Part shown: positions 11,507 to 17,681 of the stretch, in pieces | Layout: each line of letters begins with the position of its first letter | Numbering within the stretch: the stretch's first letter is position 1 | DNA from: an uncultured Rubrobacteraceae bacterium | Lineage (GTDB): Bacteria; Actinomycetota; Rubrobacteria; Rubrobacterales; Rubrobacteraceae | NCBI GenBank assembly: GCA_902805985.1 | Contig: CADCUW010000188.1 | Span: 1-17,681, forward strand | Reading direction: 5' to 3' | Length of the DNA stretch: 17,681 nucleotides | Program-made: the position numbers and the translations under genes | Notes under the pieces: model-generated | What the model saw: the letters and a program-made list of their open reading frames with translations, nothing else | What the model was told of the DNA's origin: nothing | The model's database searches: none

Positions 11507-12670
11507 GTGCCGAGACCCATAGACATCAGCCGCGCGGCCCTCATTGCCGCGCTCTCCCTCGCCGCCCTCTTCGGGGGCGCGGGAACGGCGTGGGCCCAGA
11601 AAGACGGCGCCGAGAAGGTGCCACCGCTCGAGGTCTCGGCCCGGGCGTGGTCCGTGACGGACTTGAAGACCGGCGAGTACCTGGCGGGGAGCGGGGCGTC
11701 CGAGGAGCTGCCGATGGCGTCCACCACCAAGGTCATGGGTGCCCTCGTGGCCCTCGAGACGGACCTCGACGAGGAGGTGACCGTCTCGGAGGAGGCGGCG
11801 GCGTTCGCGGTGCCGGCCTACAGCAACGTCGGCCTCCTGCCGGGGGACGTGCTCAGCGCCAGGGAGTTGTTGATGGCGTCCATGATCTCCTCGGGCGACG
11901 ACGCCGCCTACGCCCTGGCCGAACACGTCGGGAACGGCAGCGTGGAGAGGTTCGTCGGGATGATGAACGAGAAGGCCGAAGAGATGGGCCTCGAAGACAC
12001 GAGCTTTGAGAACCCCGTCGGCTTCGACGCCCGCGACCATCACACGAGCGCCAGAGACCTCGCGACGATGACGGCGGTCGCCATGCGGAACCCGGCGTTC
12101 CGCGAGATGGTCTCGACGGAGTACGCGACCATCTTGACACCTTACCGGGAGATCCCGCTCACCAACACCAACGAGCTTCTCTTCGCCTATCCGCCCGCAA
12201 CCGGCGTCAAGACCGGGACCACGCCGGCGGCGGGGGAGAGCCTCGTCTCCTCCGCCGCGAGCGGAGACGAGCAATACGCGTTCGTCATTCTGGACGCGGG
12301 GGAGGACCGCTTCGCGGCCTCGATCCGGGCCTTCGAACACGCCTTCGCCGCCCACGACCGCACGGACCTCGTCGTCAGGGGAGAGAAGTACGCCGGCGCC
12401 GGCGTTCCCTACCGGCGGGACGCGAGCATAGACCTCGTGGCGTCCAGGGACGTGGAGGGCCTGGTGGACGCGAGCCCCGAGGTCGAGCGGGAGACTCGGG
12501 TGATCGAAGATCCACCCGAGTCCGCGCGGCCGGGGACGAGGCTCGGGGAGGTCGTCGTGAAGGTGGACGGGAGGGCTATCGGGGAGAGTCCTCTGGTTGC
12601 CCGGAGGGGCTATTCGGAGGCCTCTCTGTGGGAGCGGGTGTGGTATACCGTCGGCGGGGTATTTGAGTAG
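11507..12670 (+). CDS. D-alanyl-D-alanine carboxypeptidase (PBP5/DacA family, peptidase S11)
   Basis: This low-molecular-weight penicillin-binding protein trims the terminal D-Ala of stem peptides outside the membrane. The product has 387 residues. A signal peptide (about 9-30, ending GTAWA before QK) is followed by the catalytic domain with SxxK as STTK (72-75), the second motif as SGD (129-131) and KTGTT (235-239). The second motif is normally SxN, so Asp131 is a deviation. A C-terminal beta-rich domain (about 290-370) resembles the PBP5 C-terminal domain and ends in a possible amphipathic anchor around ASLWERVWYTVGGVFE. A TTG start at 11468 is possible but is itself the -35 box; GTG 11507 follows TAGCCT by 10 nt, giving a leaderless mRNA and a normal signal peptide. 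The next gene starts 28 nt downstream. Confidence 0.93.
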   Translation: MPRPIDISRAALIAALSLAALFGGAGTAWAQKDGAEKVPPLEVSARAWSVTDLKTGEYLAGSGASEELPMASTTKVMGALVALETDLDEEVTVSEEAAAFAVPAYSNVGLLPGDVLSARELLMASMISSGDDAAYALAEHVGNGSVERFVGMMNEKAEEMGLEDTSFENPVGFDARDHHTSARDLATMTAVAMRNPAFREMVSTEYATILTPYREIPLTNTNELLFAYPPATGVKTGTTPAAGESLVSSAASGDEQYAFVILDAGEDRFAASIRAFEHAFAAHDRTDLVVRGEKYAGAGVPYRRDASIDLVASRDVEGLVDASPEVERETRVIEDPPESARPGTRLGEVVVKVDGRAIGESPLVARRGYSEASLWERVWYTVGGVFE

Positions 12671-12698
12671 GAGAATCCGCAGGGGAAAGGTAGACGTC

Positions 12699-13658
12699 AT
12701 GATCCTGACCGTCACCCTGAACGCCGCCGTCGCCCGGACGCTCGTCGTCCCAAGCCTGACGCTCGGACACCGCCACAGGGCCCCCGAGAGCGTGACGCTC
12801 GCGGGCGGGAAGGGCATGAACGTGGCCCGTTCGCTGCGCGCCCTTGGCACGCCTGTCCTGGCCGCCGGGTTCGCGGGCGGGCGCAACGGCGACGCCATCA
12901 GGGACGGCCTGTCGGACTCGGCCATCCCCTTCGACCTCGTGGAGATAGCGGGACATTCCCGGACCTCGACGGCCATCGTGGACCCCATGACCGGAGCCCA
13001 GACGGAGATCAACGAGCACGGCCCGGACGTGAGCCCGGCAGAGGCCCAGGAGTTCTCCCGGCGCCTGGAGCACCTGATGGAGTACGCGACGGCGGTGGTC
13101 TTCGCCGGCAGCGTCCCGCCGAACATGGAGGAGAGCTTCCTCGTCGGCCTCGTCCGCCGCGCCCGCGAGCGCGGCCTCTACACCGTGGTCGACTCCCCGC
13201 CATCGACCCTGCGGGCCGCGCTCAAGGCCAACCCCTCGCTCGTCAGCCCGAACCAGCACGAGGCCGAGAGCGTGGCGGGCTTCGACTTTATAGAGGGGGC
13301 TGATTTCCCCCTCGGCCTCTCCCGGCTCGTCGAGCTCGGCGCCGCCGACGCGTGCATCACCTCCCCCGACGGCCACTCCTACCTGACCACCGCGGACGGT
13401 ATCGTCTCGGCCCTCGCCCCGAGGATAGAGGCCGTCTCGACCATCGGCAGCGGCGACGCCTACCTCGCCGGCCTCCTCGCCGGACTCCTGCACCGGAACC
13501 TGGCGCCCGCGGACGCCATCCGTCTGGCCGCCGGCTGCGCCGCCGCGAACGCCGAGACCCTGGGCGCCGGCCACTTCGAGGCCCGCCGGGCCGAGGAGCT
13601 CGCCGAGTCCGTGCAGGTGGACCTTCTCGACCGAACCCTCCAGGAGAGCAGGAACTAG
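12699..13658 (+). CDS. PfkB-family hexose-phosphate kinase (1-phosphofructokinase/LacC type)
   Basis: This ribokinase-superfamily enzyme phosphorylates a sugar phosphate with ATP in the cytosol. The product has 319 residues, the usual length for FruK/LacC/PfkB. LAGGKGMNVARSLRALG (34-50) is the first family signature, and STIGSGDAYLAGLLAGL (247-263) is the second, with catalytic Asp253 in GSGD. The N-terminal substrate motif, usually NPALD or NPAID, reads NAAVAR (8-13), so the Asp that binds the sugar phosphate in E. coli Pfk-2 is replaced by Ala. The exact substrate is therefore uncertain. ATG 12699 is chosen because the family begins MILTVTLN and AGGGGAAAGG lies upstream; the longer frame from 12597 runs inside the carboxypeptidase gene. 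Position 28 nt after the carboxypeptidase stop suggests co-transcription. Confidence 0.9.
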   Translation: MILTVTLNAAVARTLVVPSLTLGHRHRAPESVTLAGGKGMNVARSLRALGTPVLAAGFAGGRNGDAIRDGLSDSAIPFDLVEIAGHSRTSTAIVDPMTGAQTEINEHGPDVSPAEAQEFSRRLEHLMEYATAVVFAGSVPPNMEESFLVGLVRRARERGLYTVVDSPPSTLRAALKANPSLVSPNQHEAESVAGFDFIEGADFPLGLSRLVELGAADACITSPDGHSYLTTADGIVSALAPRIEAVSTIGSGDAYLAGLLAGLLHRNLAPADAIRLAAGCAAANAETLGAGHFEARRAEELAESVQVDLLDRTLQESRN

Positions 13659-13742
13659 GGCTTCCGTCGGCCGGTCCGCGGGACGCGTCCGTGCCGGAGT
13701 CACGCCTTTCACGGTCTTCGGCGACGTCCAATTCGTCCGCGG

Positions 13743-13770
13743 CTGACGGCTCTCATCATCGTGCTAGAAT
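13743..13770 (+). promoter_or_regulatory. trxA promoter
   Basis: CTGACG (13743-13748) is followed by 16 nt and TAGAAT (13765-13770), with a TGC extension at 13762-13764. The leader to ATG 13814 is about 37 nt and contains GGAGGT. The 84 bp between the kinase stop and this promoter show nothing else recognisable. Confidence 0.6.
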
Positions 13771-13813
13771 GGCCGGGTCGAGAGCGCTTAAAGCGAGACG
13801 GAGGTACGGATTC

Positions 13814-14125
13814 ATGGCGGTTGCCGAGGTAACGGACGCCTCTTTCGAGAGCGACGTTCTACGGTCCGAGAGGCCGGTCATAGTAGATTTCTGGGCGCCG
13901 TGGTGCGGGCCGTGCAAGAGGATCTCGCCGATCCTCGAAGAGATGAGCGAGGAGCGCGACGACGTGCAGTTCGTGAAGCTGAACGTCGACGACAACCCGC
14001 AGACGGCCATGAGCTACAGCATCTCCAGCATCCCGACCATCGCGCGCTTCGAGGGTGGCGAGGTCAGGGAGCAGGCCGTTGGCGCCCTGCCCAAGCCCCA
14101 GCTCTCGGCGCGGCTCGGCCTGTAG
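13814..14125 (+). CDS. trxA: Thioredoxin
   Basis: This cytosolic dithiol-disulphide reductant has 103 residues, standard length. The active site WCGPC (30-34) sits in VDFWAPWCGPCKRISPILEE, and the cis-proline loop SSIPTIARF (71-79; Pro74) is intact. The C-terminal helix is shorter than in E. coli. ATG 13814 follows GGAGGT by 8 nt; the frame is open much further upstream, but that part overlaps pfkB and lacks thioredoxin sequence. A single gene is seen with no thioredoxin reductase beside it. It is followed by groES and a CwlM-like amidase gene, an order that recalls the mycobacterial trxC-cwlM neighbourhood. Confidence 0.96.
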   Translation: MAVAEVTDASFESDVLRSERPVIVDFWAPWCGPCKRISPILEEMSEERDDVQFVKLNVDDNPQTAMSYSISSIPTIARFEGGEVREQAVGALPKPQLSARLGL

Positions 14126-14146
14126 GAACGTCCGTCGAGCCCCCGA

Positions 14147-14175
14147 TTGTAAGGAGGGGGCCTCACGGTTAGAAT
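14147..14175 (+). promoter_or_regulatory. groES promoter
   Basis: TTGTAA (14147-14152), a 17-nt spacer and TAGAAT (14170-14175) form a good sigma-70-type promoter. The leader of about 75 nt contains the inverted repeat CCGGCG-T-CGCCGG (14200-14212) and a strong Shine-Dalgarno, GAGGAGGT (14243-14250). I find no CIRCE element and no HAIR-type inverted repeat. Confidence 0.65.
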
Positions 14176-14256
14176 CCTGGCCGGATAGGCCCGCAGATTC
14201 CGGCGTCGCCGGGCGGTTTGCGGATGTTAGGTAACAGAGATCGAGGAGGTAAGAGT

Positions 14257-14526
14257 ATGAAGTTCAAGCCCCTGGGTGAGCGGGCGCTGGTCCGCATCGT
14301 GGAGCGCGAGGAGACGACGGCTTCGGGCATCGTCCTGCCGGATACGGCCAAGGAGAAGCCGCAGACGGCCGAGGTTGTCGCGGTCGGGCAGTTCGAGGAC
14401 GGGATACAGGTCAGCGAGGGCGACGTCATCGTCTTCGCCAAGTACTCGGGGACCGAGATCAGCCTCGAAGGCGACGACTACATGATCCTCGACGCCGACG
14501 ACATCCTCGGCATCGTCGAGAACTAG
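14257..14526 (+). CDS. groS: Co-chaperonin GroES
   Basis: GroES forms the heptameric lid of the GroEL folding chamber. The product has 89 residues, slightly short. Family elements are [13 protein letters not shown] (7-19), the mobile loop [18 protein letters not shown] (19-36), AEVVAVG (38-44), [14 protein letters not shown] (55-68) and DILGIVE (82-88). ATG 14257 sits 6 nt after the near-perfect Shine-Dalgarno GAGGAGGT. No groEL follows; the next gene encodes an amidase, so the chaperonin partner must be elsewhere. Control appears to be through an ordinary sigma-70-type promoter, since the usual HrcA operator is not seen. It lies between trxA and the amidase gene on the same strand. Confidence 0.95.
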   Translation: MKFKPLGERALVRIVEREETTASGIVLPDTAKEKPQTAEVVAVGQFEDGIQVSEGDVIVFAKYSGTEISLEGDDYMILDADDILGIVEN

Positions 14527-14555
14527 CCAGCCGAAAGGCCGAGTTAGGCTCTACA

Positions 14556-14588
14556 GGGCGCCGGGTTCCGAGAGGACGCCCGGCGCCC
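14556..14588 (+). terminator. Hairpin downstream of groES
   Basis: GGGCGCCGGG (14556-14565) and CCCGGCGCCC (14579-14588) form a perfect 10-bp stem with a 13-nt loop, 30 bp after the groES stop. The following bases are CGGCTTTAGCC, so the U-tract is minimal. It probably ends or attenuates the groES transcript before the amidase gene. Confidence 0.55.
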
Positions 14589-14685
14589 CGGCTTTAGCCC
14601 TGGCTCTAGCCGCTTTCCCGGGACGAAAGGTAGAACGGTCCAGCACGCGCTTACGCTGCGAAGGGGAGATAGGGGACGGGAGGTC

Positions 14686-15717
14686 GTGGATCTGCAGACC
14701 CGCCTGCAGGCTCTCGGCTTCTCCCTGGGCAACCGCGGCATAGACGGCGTCTTCCGCGAGACGACGGAGCTGGCCGTAAAGGACTTCCAACGCTCCCTGG
14801 GCCTTCTGGCCGACGGGCTGGTCGGACCTATCACCTGGCGCGAGGTCGTCGAGGCCGGATACCGCCCCGGCGGGCGCCTCCTCTACCTGCGCCAGCCCCC
14901 TTTCCGCGGCACCGACGTCGCAGAGCTCCAGCGGATGCTCAACGACCTCGGCTTCGACCCCGGCTCCGTGAACGGCCTCTTCGACGCCCGCGCGGCCCGC
15001 GCCGTCCGGGACTTCCAGAAGAACGCCGGCCTCCAGGACGACGGGGTCGTCGACGCCGCCGTCTTCAAGACCCTGAACACCTACGCCGCCCAGACGCTTG
15101 GCACCCACCAGTTTCCGGACAAGAGCGGCGGCTACTTCCCGGAAGACCTCTTCTCCGGCACCATCGTGGTGGATGCCGCCCACGGCGGGAGGGACAGGGG
15201 GTACGTGGTGAAGGAGGGCTTCTCCGAGGCCGACATCAACCTCGCGGTCGCGCACGAGCTCGCCCAGATCCTGCCGGCCAGGGAGATCCTGCTCACCAGG
15301 AGCGAGGACGAGGAGGCCTCGGCGGCGGACCGGGCGTTTCTGGCCAACTCCTCGGGGGCGAAGATGATCGTCTCCATCCACCACGCGGTCCACCACACCC
15401 CCTCGGCCTGCGGCACCGCCTCCTTCTACTTCGAGCGCCTCGGCTACCGCTCCCACCGCGGCCAGATGGCCGCGACCTACGTCCAGCGCGGCGTCAGCCG
15501 AACGCTCGAGACCTGCGACATAGGCGAGTTCGGCCGCTCCTACGAGATCCTGCGCGAGACCAACATCCCGGCCGTGGTCCTCGAACCCCTCTACCTCACC
15601 AACCCCAAGGAGCTCGACCTCGCCACCGACCCCTACTACCCCGCCGCCGTCGCCGAGGCCATAGCCAGCTCCCTCGAACTCTACGCCGGCAGGGACAAAG
15701 CGTTTATAGCCGTTTAG
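14686..15717 (+). CDS. CwlM-like protein: two peptidoglycan-binding domains plus Amidase_3 domain
   Basis: The product has 343 residues. Two PG_binding_1 repeats (about 3-55 and 78-132, each with the GF/DFQ pattern, e.g. GVFRETTELAVKDFQ) precede an N-acetylmuramoyl-L-alanine amidase domain (about 157-335). The putative zinc and catalytic residues are present: His166 in DAAHGGRD, Glu181 in SEADINLAVA, His232 in VSIHHA and Glu300 in VVLEPLYLTNP. No signal peptide or membrane helix is seen at the GTG 14686 start, so the protein looks cytosolic. That combination, plus the nearby trxA, matches mycobacterial CwlM (Rv3915, next to trxC), which is known as a cytoplasmic activator of MurA phosphorylated by PknB. 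The alternative is a secreted cell-wall hydrolase with an unrecognised export route. GGGAGG lies unusually close to the GTG. It converges on the nucleoside hydrolase gene. Confidence 0.88.
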   Translation: MDLQTRLQALGFSLGNRGIDGVFRETTELAVKDFQRSLGLLADGLVGPITWREVVEAGYRPGGRLLYLRQPPFRGTDVAELQRMLNDLGFDPGSVNGLFDARAARAVRDFQKNAGLQDDGVVDAAVFKTLNTYAAQTLGTHQFPDKSGGYFPEDLFSGTIVVDAAHGGRDRGYVVKEGFSEADINLAVAHELAQILPAREILLTRSEDEEASAADRAFLANSSGAKMIVSIHHAVHHTPSACGTASFYFERLGYRSHRGQMAATYVQRGVSRTLETCDIGEFGRSYEILRETNIPAVVLEPLYLTNPKELDLATDPYYPAAVAEAIASSLELYAGRDKAFIAV

Positions 15718-15809
15718 GCTTCAGCTGTCGGCGGTCAGCCGTTGGCTTTTGATAGCCCGACGCGAGGTTGCAGCGAGCCCGGCGGAAACTTCTGAGATCG
15801 AATACCCGG
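15718..15809. repeat. Intergenic gap with CAGC/GTCAGCC repeat fragments
   Basis: Between the convergent amidase and nucleoside hydrolase genes, the fragment around 15718-15750 reads as alternating TCAGC and GGCTTTT blocks. CGGC (15729-15732) and GCCG (15738-15741) form a small hairpin followed by TTGGCTTTT, a weak terminator candidate for the plus strand. The fragment resembles repeats at 10447, 10636 and 16902. Confidence 0.4.
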
Positions 15810-16733
15810 TCATGTGGACGCCACGGCCTGCAGCCAGTCCTCTTCGAAGCGTGGGCCGTCGACGTCGGTGACGACCCGCGTTTTCCTGCCGCCCGGCTCC
15901 TCGGGAAAGGTGAGCACGCCATCCTTCTCGCGCGCCCGGAGCCTCCTCTCCTCAACCCGCGCGCCGTCCCATCCTACGGCGACGGCGCAGGCCAGCGGGT
16001 CGTAATGGAAGTTGAGCAGATCGTCCGGCAACCCCGGGTGCTTGCGGCCTGTCCTCCCCATGCCCTCCTCCACGCCTTGCAGCTCCCCCTGACGGGCGAC
16101 GAGGCGGGAGAGATCCCCGCCTCCCTCGAGCCTCGCGAGGTGTGCCGCGCGTAGGCGCGCCTCAAGACCGGCCGTCAGCGGCACGAGGACGGGCGCGCAC
16201 CGTTCCCACACGACCCTTGCGGCGACCGTGTCCTGCTGCACGTTGTAGTCCATCTCCGGTGTCCACTGTCCGAGTCCGGGCCTCGGGGGTCGGACGTAGC
16301 CGCACATCACGACCACGCGGGTGGAGGCTAGCAGGCCGGGGCGGGCCGTTTCGAGCAGCGCCAAGTTGGTCCAGGGACCGATGCAGACGATCGTGGCACC
16401 CGCCGTGGCGTTTTTGGCAAGGAGGTCGAGCGCTGCGCCCGGCGGCGAGGGCTCGGGGTGAATCGGCTCGGGCCAGTGGAGGGAGAGGTCCGGGAAGCCG
16501 GGCCGGACGCGCAAGCCCCCAAGGGAGCCCGCCGTTCCCGCGGCCACGGGGACGGCCCCGCGTCCGGAGAGGCCTAGGGCGTAGGAGGCCATCCCCGCGC
16601 GCACCCCATCCTCGTCGGTTGACGTCGTCACGCCCGCGAGCTCGACTCCAGCCCACCCCAGGAGCATCGCGAGGGCACACAAGTCGTCCGGGTCCCCACC
16701 GATGTCCGTATCCACGTGCACGACGAGTGCCAT
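15810..16733 (-). CDS. Nucleoside hydrolase (inosine-uridine type family)
   Basis: This family cleaves the N-glycosidic bond of ribonucleosides to free base and ribose with a bound calcium. The product has 307 residues, typical. The N-terminal metal motif reads VDTDIGGDPDDLCAL (7-21), a two-residue-longer variant of DTDPGxDDA. IGPWTNLALLE (about 118-128) and MDYNVQQDTVAARVVWE (about 161-177) follow, and the C-terminal metal Asp is in FHYDPLA. No signal peptide is seen, so it should be cytosolic. Purine or pyrimidine preference cannot be read. ATG 16733 follows AGGAGG by 7 nt and has its own promoter. With pyrE and pyrF nearby it may feed pyrimidine salvage, but there is no operon link. Confidence 0.9.
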   Translation of the reverse strand: MALVVHVDTDIGGDPDDLCALAMLLGWAGVELAGVTTSTDEDGVRAGMASYALGLSGRGAVPVAAGTAGSLGGLRVRPGFPDLSLHWPEPIHPEPSPPGAALDLLAKNATAGATIVCIGPWTNLALLETARPGLLASTRVVVMCGYVRPPRPGLGQWTPEMDYNVQQDTVAARVVWERCAPVLVPLTAGLEARLRAAHLARLEGGGDLSRLVARQGELQGVEEGMGRTGRKHPGLPDDLLNFHYDPLACAVAVGWDGARVEERRLRAREKDGVLTFPEEPGGRKTRVVTDVDGPRFEEDWLQAVAST

Positions 16734-16769
16734 CCCGCGGCCTCCTCTTCCGGGGCCCGATCCGTCCAG

Positions 16770-16798
16770 AACCTAGCGGGAGGGGACCTTCAAGTCAA
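16770..16798 (-). promoter_or_regulatory. Nucleoside hydrolase promoter
   Basis: On the minus strand TTGACT (16798-16793), a 17-nt spacer and TAGGTT (16775-16770) form a near-consensus promoter. The leader of about 30 nt contains GAGGAGG before ATG 16733. Confidence 0.7.
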
Positions 16799-16908
16799 GC
16801 GTCTCGCCGGGCGCGATCGGCGTCGAGGGAACTATCAACCCTGGCTGCATCCATGCGTTGCATCATTCATGCGCTGGTTTGAGCGCGGCAACAATTTTCC
16901 ACCGAAGG

Positions 16909-16936
16909 CTGAAAGCTGAGGGCTGACTGCTATAAT
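16909..16936 (+). promoter_or_regulatory. tRNA-Pro promoter
   Basis: Consensus TATAAT (16931-16936) carries a TGC extension (16928-16930). CTGAAA (16909-16914), 16 nt upstream, is a plausible -35. The tRNA 5' end lies 12 nt after the -10 box. Confidence 0.7.
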
Positions 16937-16948
16937 CCATCACTCAGT

Positions 16949-17022
16949 CGGGACGTAGCGCAGCCTGGTAGCGCGCCTCGTTCGGGACGAGGAGGTCGGA
17001 GGTTCGAATCCTCTCGTCCCGA
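16949..17022 (+). tRNA. tRNA-Pro (anticodon CGG)
   Basis: The acceptor stem CGGGACG (16949-16955) pairs with CGTCCCG (17015-17021), with discriminator A at 17022. The D arm contains GCGCAGCCTGGTAGCGC. The anticodon stem CCTCG/CGAGG encloses the loop TTCGGGA, giving anticodon CGG, which reads the proline codon CCG. The T arm GGAGG-TTCGAAT-CCTCT is regular with one G-U pair. CCA is not encoded, so it must be added by the CCA-adding enzyme. A consensus promoter precedes it; TTTT at 17024-17027 is a minimal termination signal. Confidence 0.96.
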
Positions 17023-17164
17023 CTTTTGGAGTGGTCAGCTCTCGGCCTTCGGCTTCTCTTCGGGCCACGGATCATGTCCGCGAGCACGCGGCTGCCACCC
17101 CGGGGCAACACCCGCATCTTGCGGTTCGCATCCCGCGCTCTGGTTGACCGCCGATACCTGACGG

Positions 17165-17681
17165 CTACAATCCCACTTCTTCCGCCTCTTCGAGCAGCTC
17201 GCCCCAATCCGTGTACAGGCCGTCTAGGACGCCTTTTAGCTGGCGGTGTTCTGTTACGACCTCGCGCGAGCGCTTGCCGTCGGAGTAGAGCTTGGAGGTT
17301 GCGAGCTCTTTTTCGAGGCGGGCGAGGCGGCGCTCGGTCGCGTCGATCTCGCCTTCTACGGCGACGAGGCGGCTCGCCAGGATGCTCTCTTCCTTGCTCT
17401 GGCCGGGCCGGATGCGGCGGCGCGGACGGCGTTTGCCGTTCTTCGGGCCCTCGTCGAGGCGGCGGTGGGCGCGGTAGTAGTCGTAGCCGCCGAGGAAGTT
17501 GGTCAGTTTCTTGTCTCCAAGCTCCACGATCCTCGTGGCGAGCTTGCGGAGAAAGTAGCGGTCGTGGGAGATAAAGAACATGGTGCCGCGATACCCGAGC
17601 AGGGCCTCTTCTAGGGCCTCGCGGGCCGGGATGTCGAGGTTGTTGGTCGGCTCGTCGAGGAGGAGCAGGTTGGCGCCGCTG
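17165..17681 (-). CDS. ABC-F family ATPase (ribosome-associated), C-terminal part
   Basis: The window holds the last 172 codons; the 5' part lies beyond 17681. Visible are the end of the second ATPase domain with Walker B LLLLDEPTNNLD and the H-loop FFISHDRYFL, then the basic linker NGKRRPRRRIRPGQSKEE. A C-terminal coiled-coil domain follows (EGEIDATERRLARLEKELA and LYTDWGELLEEAEE). The DEPTNNLD form and the absence of membrane segments are diagnostic of ABC-F proteins, which act on ribosomes as translation factors or antibiotic-protection proteins rather than as transporters. The subfamily (EttA, Uup, Vga-like) cannot be set without the N-terminal half. The stop TAG at 17167-17165 lies 142 bp from the tRNA. 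Confidence 0.93.
   Translation of the reverse strand, partial: SGANLLLLDEPTNNLDIPAREALEEALLGYRGTMFFISHDRYFLRKLATRIVELGDKKLTNFLGGYDYYRAHRRLDEGPKNGKRRPRRRIRPGQSKEESILASRLVAVEGEIDATERRLARLEKELATSKLYSDGKRSREVVTEHRQLKGVLDGLYTDWGELLEEAEEVGL

Larger units (their letters stand above)
16902..17057. repeat. Inverted copies of a 20-plus-bp repeat flanking the tRNA gene
   Basis: The upstream copy (16902-16927) contains GGCTGAAAGCTGAGGGCTGA. The downstream copy (17034-17057) contains GTCAGCTCTCGGCCTTCGGC and is the inverted form, differing over about 20 positions only by transitions. The upstream copy also supplies the -35 region of the tRNA promoter. The remaining gap to 17164 shows no gene. Confidence 0.5.

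Noticed and set aside
11405..13126. Upstream extension of the thioredoxin-like reading frame on the minus strand (754 codons in total)
   Set aside because: It is antisense to the carboxypeptidase and PfkB genes, which have clear motifs. The open frame reflects high GC codon bias.
16949..17164. tRNA-Pro 3' end as a phage or island attachment site
   Set aside because: No duplicated tRNA 3' end, integrase or foreign genes are seen nearby.
1..17681. CRISPR array, insertion sequence or prophage
   Set aside because: No regularly spaced repeats, transposase or phage genes found on either strand.

Overview
This is a GC-rich, gene-dense bacterial chromosome segment from an actinobacterium, most likely Rubrobacter or a close relative. 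The lineage is inferred from gene content. The clues are a short primary sigma factor, a mycobacterial-type (type 2) PyrF, a thioredoxin gene near a CwlM-like amidase, a MurE without the diaminopimelate signature, and TANNNT -10 boxes lying just upstream of start codons. I see no prophage, insertion sequence or CRISPR array. It looks like a core housekeeping region.

Layout from left to right. A class V aminotransferase runs leftward off the window (<1-1060). Diverging from it are a class A penicillin-binding protein (1111-3435) and a coupled lipoprotein (3435-3983). Two leftward genes follow: an inositol-monophosphatase-family enzyme (4062-4850) and the primary sigma factor (4972-6072). A 301-bp AT-rich divergent region with several repeats separates rpoD from a rightward cluster: murE, a CsoR-family protein lacking all metal ligands, a two-helix membrane protein, a small helical protein, pyrE and the nucleoid protein HU. 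A strong intrinsic terminator follows hup, then pyrF (9586-10425). A 312-bp repeat-rich gap comes next, followed by a leftward pair: a 30-residue membrane peptide and a membrane-anchored, cysteine-free thioredoxin-fold protein. That pair diverges from a D-alanyl-D-alanine carboxypeptidase, and the two promoters appear to share one -35 box. A PfkB-family sugar kinase, thioredoxin, a groES with no adjacent groEL, and a CwlM-like amidase follow on the plus strand. The window closes with a leftward nucleoside hydrolase, tRNA-Pro(CGG) and the C-terminal part of an ABC-F ATPase.

Functional themes are peptidoglycan synthesis and remodelling (class A PBP, MurE, carboxypeptidase, CwlM-like amidase), pyrimidine metabolism (PyrE, PyrF, nucleoside hydrolase) and transcription or nucleoid control (sigma factor, HU). 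At least five genes have a TANNNT hexamer ending 7-10 nt before the start codon and no clear Shine-Dalgarno. This implies leaderless transcription and was used to reassign several starts. No single new multi-gene system is proven. The best leads are the ligand-free CsoR-like protein, the shared-promoter carboxypeptidase/thioredoxin-like/micro-peptide locus, the repeats around rpoD and murE, and an apparent AUC start codon.
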